Positions 20,473 through 26,702 of a stretch of 26,702 nucleotides of DNA are shown one piece after another. How positions within the stretch are numbered: the first letter of the stretch is position 1; every line of letters starts with the position of its first letter. The notes under the pieces were generated by a model, which made no database searches, had not been told where the DNA came from, and saw nothing but the letters and a program-made list of their open reading frames with translations. The position numbers and the translations under genes were made by a program. Origin of the DNA: Smittium culicis (taxonomy: Eukaryota > Kickxellomycota > Harpellomycetes > Harpellales > Legeriomycetaceae); contig LSSN01000918.1 in assembly GCA_001970855.1 (NCBI GenBank), positions 9,471 through 36,172 of the forward strand, given 5' to 3'.

Positions 20473-22617
20473 TTGCTATTTGGCTAAACCATGAATATTC
20501 TCTAATGAACTTTATAATTATATTTTTTAAAGTTAATCTGAATGATCCTCTTTTTCTGGCATAAAAACTACCTGCCACCAATGAAAAAGGTTAGACCTCC
20601 TGTGCTTAAAACACTAAAATTGAAACAATAAAATGTAAAATAAAATACGCTATCTAAAATCCCCCTCCACCAATCAATATATACGCACACAGTTTACATT
20701 CTCTCAACAAAAAGGCAACTATATTTCTCATAATTAATTTATACACAGATACTTTTTAGTTTATAGTACTGCTGAATACTATTAGCTGATGACCTTAATA
20801 CCGTCGGTTATCTTTGTTGAAGATGTGACCTTTTCTCTGTATTTTATTTACTCGAAATAATTTTATTTTTAAAATTAAAGAATAATTGTGCGTTTACATT
20901 ATCAGTGTTGGGTAAAAAATTACATACCCCCATATAAATAACCATAGGTCATTAATTATAAATTTACAACCAAACGTACTTATTGCCAACTTGGCGAATG
21001 TAAGAGATTATTTCCTTCTGTTTAAGTTACGAATCATGTAAAAAACGAGAATTCTTAAATTTCCGAATTCTATCTATTTTTCTAAAACAAACTATGTGTA
21101 ATATAATTTTCTTGAATCTCGCAATAATCTAGACTCATGTAGTAAGTCTAATGAAATTTTATTTATAATTAAAGCCAAATACTTTTAAAATAAACCAAAA
21201 TTACGGGAGCGTTTCACTATTTACCGAAGTAGTTCGAATGGTTGATGTTTTTTTTTATTAACCAATAATAAATTTAAAATAAAATTATTATTCAAATATC
21301 TTTTTTAATTCATCAAAGTAATGATATTTTTTATTCTAAAATAAAATAATAACTGATTAATCACAATATAGAGAAATCGACGACCGTAATAACTTCTAAA
21401 ACTATTCATTTATTTTCATGTTGTATAAATTATCTGAAGGATTAAATTCATAAAAAAAAAGCGAGCAAATCTAATATCAAAAAATATTGTAGAATATCAG
21501 CTTAGAATAATTATATAAACTTTATTTAAACTATAATTTATTTTTCATCAATATTCAGTTTATTTTTAGTTTTCTATAGCTCTGTATTATAAGACATAAT
21601 CATATATTAATAATTCTCATTTAATTTTTTACGCTTTACACTTTGAATTTTTTATAATATTTTTTTGATTTTTTTTATAATACTTTCTATTAAAAAACAA
21701 CATAAAATTTCTTAGAAATTAGGTTAATTATATACACCGAAAATAATCACATTAATGTAGAAATAATTCTTTAAAGTATTTAAAACGAAAAATATGTAGT
21801 TCAAATTATGTAAGCGGTGTAAATATATCTGTATTCTTAATTAGATAGCAGCTCTAGACTAATTAAATATTAAAATCAGTTTTTTAATATATTATATTTT
21901 ATTTTGTTTTATATTATTTTAAAACATTTCCAATTTTATCAATCTACTTCCTAAATTAATTAACACTACAATATTAAAAGATCAATGCTAACATATTTAT
22001 TTGTAAATAAAAATCAAACGATTTTATACTTATCTTGTAATTATATACCGGTATAAGCAATTTTGTTATAATAAAAATTTCATTAAATGGCGACTATTAA
22101 ATTATCAATGTTATAAAATACAAAAATCAAATTCTTTTTGGATTTGATTTAATATAAAAATTTGATAATAGCTTTTTAATTTAATACACAAGGAATAATT
22201 TAATTATTTTATAAAAATTAAAGGAAAAATATTTAGGAAACGAAATAAATGAAAAACTGAAAAGCTTAAATTCCCAAAATTGGGGGATAAGTCATATATG
22301 TCTAAGGAAAATCGAATTTGATTTCAAAAACAAATCCTAGCGGTAATTTAAAGCAGGCTATGATTGGAATATCAAATTTAGCGATTTAACAGTGAGTACA
22401 AATTATTCTGCAAAATCACCATTTAATAATTTAGAGTCCAAATATTATTCTATTGGTTTATATAATACTTTTGTTGATTTTTTAAGTATCATTTATGAAC
22501 CAAAATTTCAAGTTCGACTTTTTGGTTTATTTTGTCGATTTAAGGCAAAAAATTAAAAAATTTTTGATTAAATAATATTGTTTGGTTTTTGTATTTTTTA
22601 TATACTATTGTAGTGTG

Positions 22618-22682
22618 AAAGTCTTAATAATTAATCGCCTAGCCAAAAGGCTACTCTTCGAGAAAATTTTCTTTCAGACTTT
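22618..22682. repeat. 65-nt element with nested stem-loops
   Basis: Outer arms AAAGTCT (22618-22624) and AGACTTT (22676-22682) are perfect 7-bp complements. Inside lie a perfect 5-bp stem, TAGCC-AAAA-GGCTA, and an AGAAAATTTTCT palindrome. The overall plan resembles a small tRNA-like cloverleaf, but the central loop has only four bases, so it is not a standard tRNA. It stands out for its GC-containing stems in an AT-rich region. Confidence 0.5.
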
Positions 22683-23648
22683 AAGATCTGTATGTTTAAT
22701 AATGCTGTATAGAGACTTTATGCAAAATTTGATATAAAATGAAATACAATTTATTTTAAAGTCAAAAAATTAAACTATATAGTTAGCTTGATTATGCTTC
22801 TAGTATAATTAATTTTTTATTGGTTGAATAAAGGTATATCATGAATTCTCAAATTTATAGTAATTATTTATATCCAGGGATTTTTTAAATAATACACGTA
22901 TTGATATTTAAAAAAAAAATAATTTATTGATCTATTTAGCGATTATGGACAAAAAGAATCTATATATAGATTTTTTTATGATATTGGTAACGCGTATTTA
23001 ATATTACTCAGGTTATGTATAATTAATAAATGTGCTATATTACTATTCTTCTAATTTATAGATAGTTTAATTTAAACTATTAATATCTAAATAATGATAA
23101 TTTAAACCATATTCATTCTCTTTTTTAATAGAAAATATTATATTTTATTATAATATTAATTTGAATATACGACTCAGTATAGGCCAAAATTATGCTATGT
23201 TATAGCAATATTTAATCTATATACTATAGAATATTGAGGAGAGCTGAATAGAATATCATTCGAATAATTAATATTGCCTCATAACACTTTTAGTATCAAA
23301 TAAATAGTATATTCCATATTTTTAAACTTTATATGATCGTTAATATTTGTATATTATTCTTAATTACCGAGATTATATATTCTATCAATAAAAAAAAAAC
23401 GTTTTAAAGATAATTAAATATACTTATAGTAAAACAGTTTAAGCAATAGAAAAAAATTTTACGCAAAAAAATGGTTAATAATGCGAATAACTCATTAAAA
23501 AAAGACATTTATTGATAAATTATGAGGATTTGAGTTGTAAGAATAGCATTCTGTATGAATACTCTGGATAAAAATGTTTATCTATCACATAAAATAAGTA
23601 TTATTAATTTAATTTATTTAATAACTTTAGATGCTTTTTTTATGAAGT

Positions 23649-23669
23649 GGGGGAGGGGGGGGAGAGAGT
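23649..23669. repeat. G-rich polypurine tract
   Basis: G5-A-G8 followed by AGAGAGA in an AT-rich region. It lies just before the left copy of the diverged repeat pair. Confidence 0.8.
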
Positions 23670-23690
23670 TTATTCGTTTTTAAAACTTAA

Positions 23691-24020
23691 TTTATAACTG
23701 ATTACTTCGTGGAGCTGAATTTTTCTACTAAAAATTTCTTTTTGATCAAATTTACTTAGATTATAAAGTCATGTTAGAGGGTAAAATCAAATTAGTTATA
23801 TAATAAAATCAATAAATTTATCTAATTTAAATTAGAAAATAAAATTTCTAAGAAAAATAAGTTTCGCTTCCTGCAAGAATCTGCATTACCTAAAAAAATA
23901 TCATATTAAATAAACCTTAAAGTAAAAATAATAAAACTGCTTTTAATACATTTGTGATATTTTTTGTTAATTCCTAATAAAGGGTTTGGTGAAGTTGAAT
24001 AATTTAGTGTCTATAGTAAA
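23691..24020 (+). repeat. Diverged dispersed repeat, copy 1
   Basis: Three words occur in the same order and spacing as in the copy at 25631: TTCGTGGAGCTGAATTTTT, then about 155 bases later AAGTTTCGCTTCCTGCAAGA, then GGTTTGGTGAAGTTGAATAA. Between them the copies have drifted. No coding frame or terminal repeats are visible. Confidence 0.4.
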
Positions 24021-25463
24021 AGACATAGTAATTCTACATATTTCGTGTGTAAACTTATGATGTAAAAAAAATATATAAAGTAATCACATTTTTTCTTTTA
24101 TTCCATTATAAATACCACCACTAATTTTCGTGTGTTTATTTGCATTATTTTTATAAGTCATCATGTATATTGATTATCCTTAAAATTAAATATATTTTTA
24201 TTCTTTCATATCTATATTTATTAGGTATATATATAAATAGCGCTTTATATGATGATTTATTTTTTAAATATGCATTAAATTTTAAATATAGCGTTGATAA
24301 TAGTGAAATCAATGAGATTATGTATAAATTTTAACTTCTGATAGAAAAAAAACGCATCCTAAAAAAACATAATTTATGATTAAAAAGCTATGAATAAAGA
24401 ACTATTTGAGCTAAATTTGGAATTTTTTTTCGAATGATTTTTATCAGCAGCAATTCAAAAAAAAAAACTCCTAGAAGAATGAGAAGCTTGGAAATTTTTA
24501 TTTAGGAATTTAAATTAAATACACACTATATTTATTGATTTTTTATTAAATATAGGAATATATGACATTAAACTACCATTACAAATTGATTTATTTTAAA
24601 TAACTTAAATATGCAATATTATTGTTATTGAAATAAAGTTAAACCCTCTCATAAAATAGATATTAAAATATATTATTTATCCAAAATAGATCGTTTCTTA
24701 ACAAAAACCAGCATTATAGTTCTAATCTGAATGTTATTATAGATTTAGCTTTTTTATGTACTATAATAAAATTTGATAAAAACTACTCATACTTTTAGAC
24801 TTCGGAAATGATATAAGAAAACCTTCGCACTATACTTGCAAAGAATTTTTTAAATTTTATAGTATTTTAAAACAAAAAATTTAACCATTGAAAATATACT
24901 TGATTATTTATTGGATTAATAGAAAATTTTTCAGGAAAAAAAATTTGCATAATGCTTATATATCTCTCATAATTTTTATAGTTATTCTATTACAAGAGGA
25001 ATAACACAGTTAAAGATCTGTATAGCGTTAAACAAGATACATCCATGATAATACAATATATTAAATATGGTAAAATTCGATTAAATAATGTAGAAAAAAG
25101 CACTAGGATTATCTATAATCATGTATAAAATCACTGAAAATTTTTAAGGTGGAAACTATAACTTTAAAAAAGCAACAATGTATCAAAAAAATCGCTATAT
25201 ATAATCTGATATATGTATTTACTTATGTAGATAAATTTAATTTTAACATAAAAAATCTACGCTAACGCTTGATGTAGTTTTTATATGAATAAGACTAAAT
25301 TTAATTCATATTAAAATTCGAAAATTTTGATTGGCTATCATCATTTTTTATCACATATAGTAAAAATTGCGCATTATTTTTTTAAAAAAAAAAAATTACA
25401 AACGCCCATATATTTACTCTGAAATCATTTTTTGATATTGAACTATAGTGCGCCGATATAATT

Positions 25464-25481
25464 TATACTTATATAAGTATA
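25464..25481. repeat. Perfect 18-bp palindrome
   Basis: TATACTTATATAAGTATA is its own reverse complement. In sequence this AT-rich such palindromes can occur by chance. Confidence 0.7.
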
Positions 25482-25630
25482 TTATACAACCCCAAAATAC
25501 CAGTGTTTTATACACTCGTTAGTATCATGCTATGTATGAGAAAATTATGTTTTTTATGCAGGTATAATAAATATAATTATGAAACCCATATCTAATAAAG
25601 GTATATACTACAAAAAAAAAGAAATATACA

Positions 25631-25880
25631 TGGAAGACTGTTTCGAGGAGCCGAACTTTTACTATTAAATATTTCTCATTCATTCATCATCTTTACTTTT
25701 ATTTTTAAATCTTTTTAGAAAATATCAATGAATGAATAATCTAATACAACCAATAGATTTACCTAATTCATAAAAAAAAATTCCAAGCAAAAAAGTTCCG
25801 CCTCTGCTAGGAATATCCCATATAAATAAATTTATTTGGGACAGGAAAGCTGAATAGGCAAAGCCAGGCGAAGATATCGA
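25631..25880 (+). repeat. Diverged dispersed repeat, copy 2
   Basis: Matches copy 1 through TTTCGAGGAGCCGAACTTTT, AAGTTCCGCCTCTGCTAGGA and GGACAGGAAAGCTGAATAGG in the same order and at similar distances. Several of the differences in the best-aligned part are C/T or A/G changes. The two copies lie in direct orientation, about 1.9 kb apart. Confidence 0.4.
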
Positions 25881-26229
25881 ACAATTTGGTAATAGTAATC
25901 AAATTTTTTATAACAAAAGTTCGTATAGTTAATAACTTTTATACTATGGATTAGTTCTTAAAAAGCTTATAATAGATATAGCTTCTTTTTTGGAGGTAGT
26001 TTTATTGTAAATAAGGTCACAATGGACATTAATTTTATGTTAGATATTTAATATTAAAAGTTTAATAATAAAAGTTATTTAGTATTTTATTAGTGATAAG
26101 CGGAAGATAATTATAATAATAATTCTCCTGTTGTTTCTTTCTTCCCCGATTCACATTTCTTTCATCAGGGTATTTATAAAAATTATTCTTTGTATGTATC
26201 ATATTTTGTATCATTTATATACTACACGT

Positions 26230-26655
26230 CACTATATATTACTTAATAGTAATTAGTGCGGTTATACGTCATTGAGAATAATTAATTACATTCCCATTGA
26301 CGTGTAATATGTTAATAATTGATACACATAATAATTGTATGTATTAAAATAGTTTAGATAAAAATAATAACAATAATAACATGATTAATATTAGTGAGAT
26401 CATCCTAAAAACCATGCAAGGAAAAACGGTAATTTCAGTAATATAAAATTTCGCAACAAAAACTGTTGCATTGTGATGGATTCGAAGTAAAAAGTATAAG
26501 TTTACTTTGAATCCGTACTGGTTAATTTTTTTATTAACTTTCATTTAATTTTTTATCTTAATTTAACTTACCTTATTGGAGGAGGTATGGATTCGCCAAT
26601 ATTAGTGGCGAATCCCTAGTGTAGTTTTTTAATGCAGTGGTCATAGGCCACATGC
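26230..26655. other. Cluster of seven stem-loops, unknown element or RNA
   Basis: Inverted repeats follow one another: 26230-26258 (ATTACT/AGTAAT plus CACTA/TAGTG), 26266-26303 (ACGTCA/TGACGT, extended), 26326-26342 (ACATA/TATGT), 26453-26469 (GCAAC/GTTGC), 26478-26514 (14-bp stem from GGATTCGAAGTAAA, one G-T pair), 26521-26538 (GTTAAT/ATTAAC), 26589-26615 (10-bp perfect stem GGATTCGCCA/TGGCGAATCC) and 26634-26655 (GCAGTGG/CCACATGC, one bulge). Two stems share GGATTCG at the base. A 66-codon hydrophobic minus-strand frame overlapping them (26544-26344) is probably chance. The density suggests a structured RNA, foldback element or hairpin array; which one cannot be told from the sequence alone. 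Confidence 0.55.
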
Positions 26656-26702
26656 TTTTTCTACAGATTCTTCTTTTTACCTATAAATATTTAATTTTCA
26701 TT

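Larger units (their letters stand above)
20473..26229. other. Gene-free, very AT-rich region
   Basis: Almost 5.8 kb with no gene I can support on either strand; open frames are short and made of Ile, Asn, Lys, Leu and Tyr. Poly-A/T tracts and ATTATA-type words dominate. Notable contents are listed separately: a folded element at 22618-22682, a G-rich tract at 23649-23669, a diverged repeat pair (23691-24020 and 25631-25880) and an 18-bp perfect palindrome at 25464-25481. Confidence 0.55.

Noticed and set aside
22618..22682. A tRNA gene
   Set aside because: The central hairpin loop has four bases instead of seven, and no standard A and B box pattern is present.
24140..24334. 64-codon plus-strand ORF
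   Set aside because: Made almost entirely of Ile, Leu, Tyr, Lys, Asn and Phe, as expected from random AT-rich sequence; no motif or splice partner.
26344..26544. 66-codon minus-strand ORF with a Leu/Ile-rich C-terminus
   Set aside because: It overlaps strong stem-loops and its hydrophobic tail comes from an AT-rich low-complexity run, so chance is the simpler reading.

Overview
This is nuclear DNA from an AT-rich, intron-bearing eukaryote. Most genes are split by short introns (about 65-195 nt) that start GTAAG/GTAAT/GTAT/GTACT and end TAG/AAG/CAG. The set of clear genes (Rtr1/RPAP2 phosphatase, Rab11/Ypt3 GTPase, NAD kinase, Yah1-type ferredoxin) plus the composition suggests an early-diverging (zygomycete-grade) fungus. 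That placement is an inference; no rRNA or other taxonomic marker is present. I found no operons, no CRISPR array and no convincing tRNA.

Layout from left to right. 1-389 (minus) is a partial ORF running off the left edge, possibly retrotransposon ORF1/gag. 700-1735 (minus) is a decayed gag/protease-like retroelement relic. 2548-3444 (plus) is an unrecognised three-exon gene of 230 aa. 4171-6841 (plus) is a six-exon Rtr1/RPAP2 RNA polymerase II CTD phosphatase of 684 aa. 7250-8321 (minus) is a five-exon Rab11/Ypt3 GTPase of 211 aa, tail-to-tail with RPAP2. 8913-9032 (minus) is a short integrase-like relic. 9890-10222 is an eight-copy 40-42 bp minisatellite. 10336-11010 (minus) is an intronless, GC-rich gene for a secreted ten-cysteine protein. 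13212-15248 (plus) is a ten-exon NAD kinase with a likely mitochondrial presequence. 18628-19213 (minus) is a two-exon mitochondrial [2Fe-2S] ferredoxin. 20025-20472 (minus) is a probable two-exon small gene of 105 aa. From 20.5 kb to the right end there is no gene I can support: about 6 kb of very AT-rich sequence with an old diverged repeat pair, and a dense cluster of stem-loops at 26230-26655.

The recognised genes are separate housekeeping functions: transcription (Rtr1/RPAP2), recycling-endosome and trans-Golgi traffic (Rab11), NADP supply (NAD kinase) and iron-sulfur cluster assembly (ferredoxin). The last two are probably both mitochondrial, which argues that the organism keeps a metabolically active mitochondrion. 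I assembled gene models by hand from splice signals and unbroken reading frame. They are consistent throughout except at one NAD kinase junction, described below. The least explained signals are the stem-loop cluster at the right end, the GC-rich secreted-protein gene beside the minisatellite, and the two unrecognised spliced genes.
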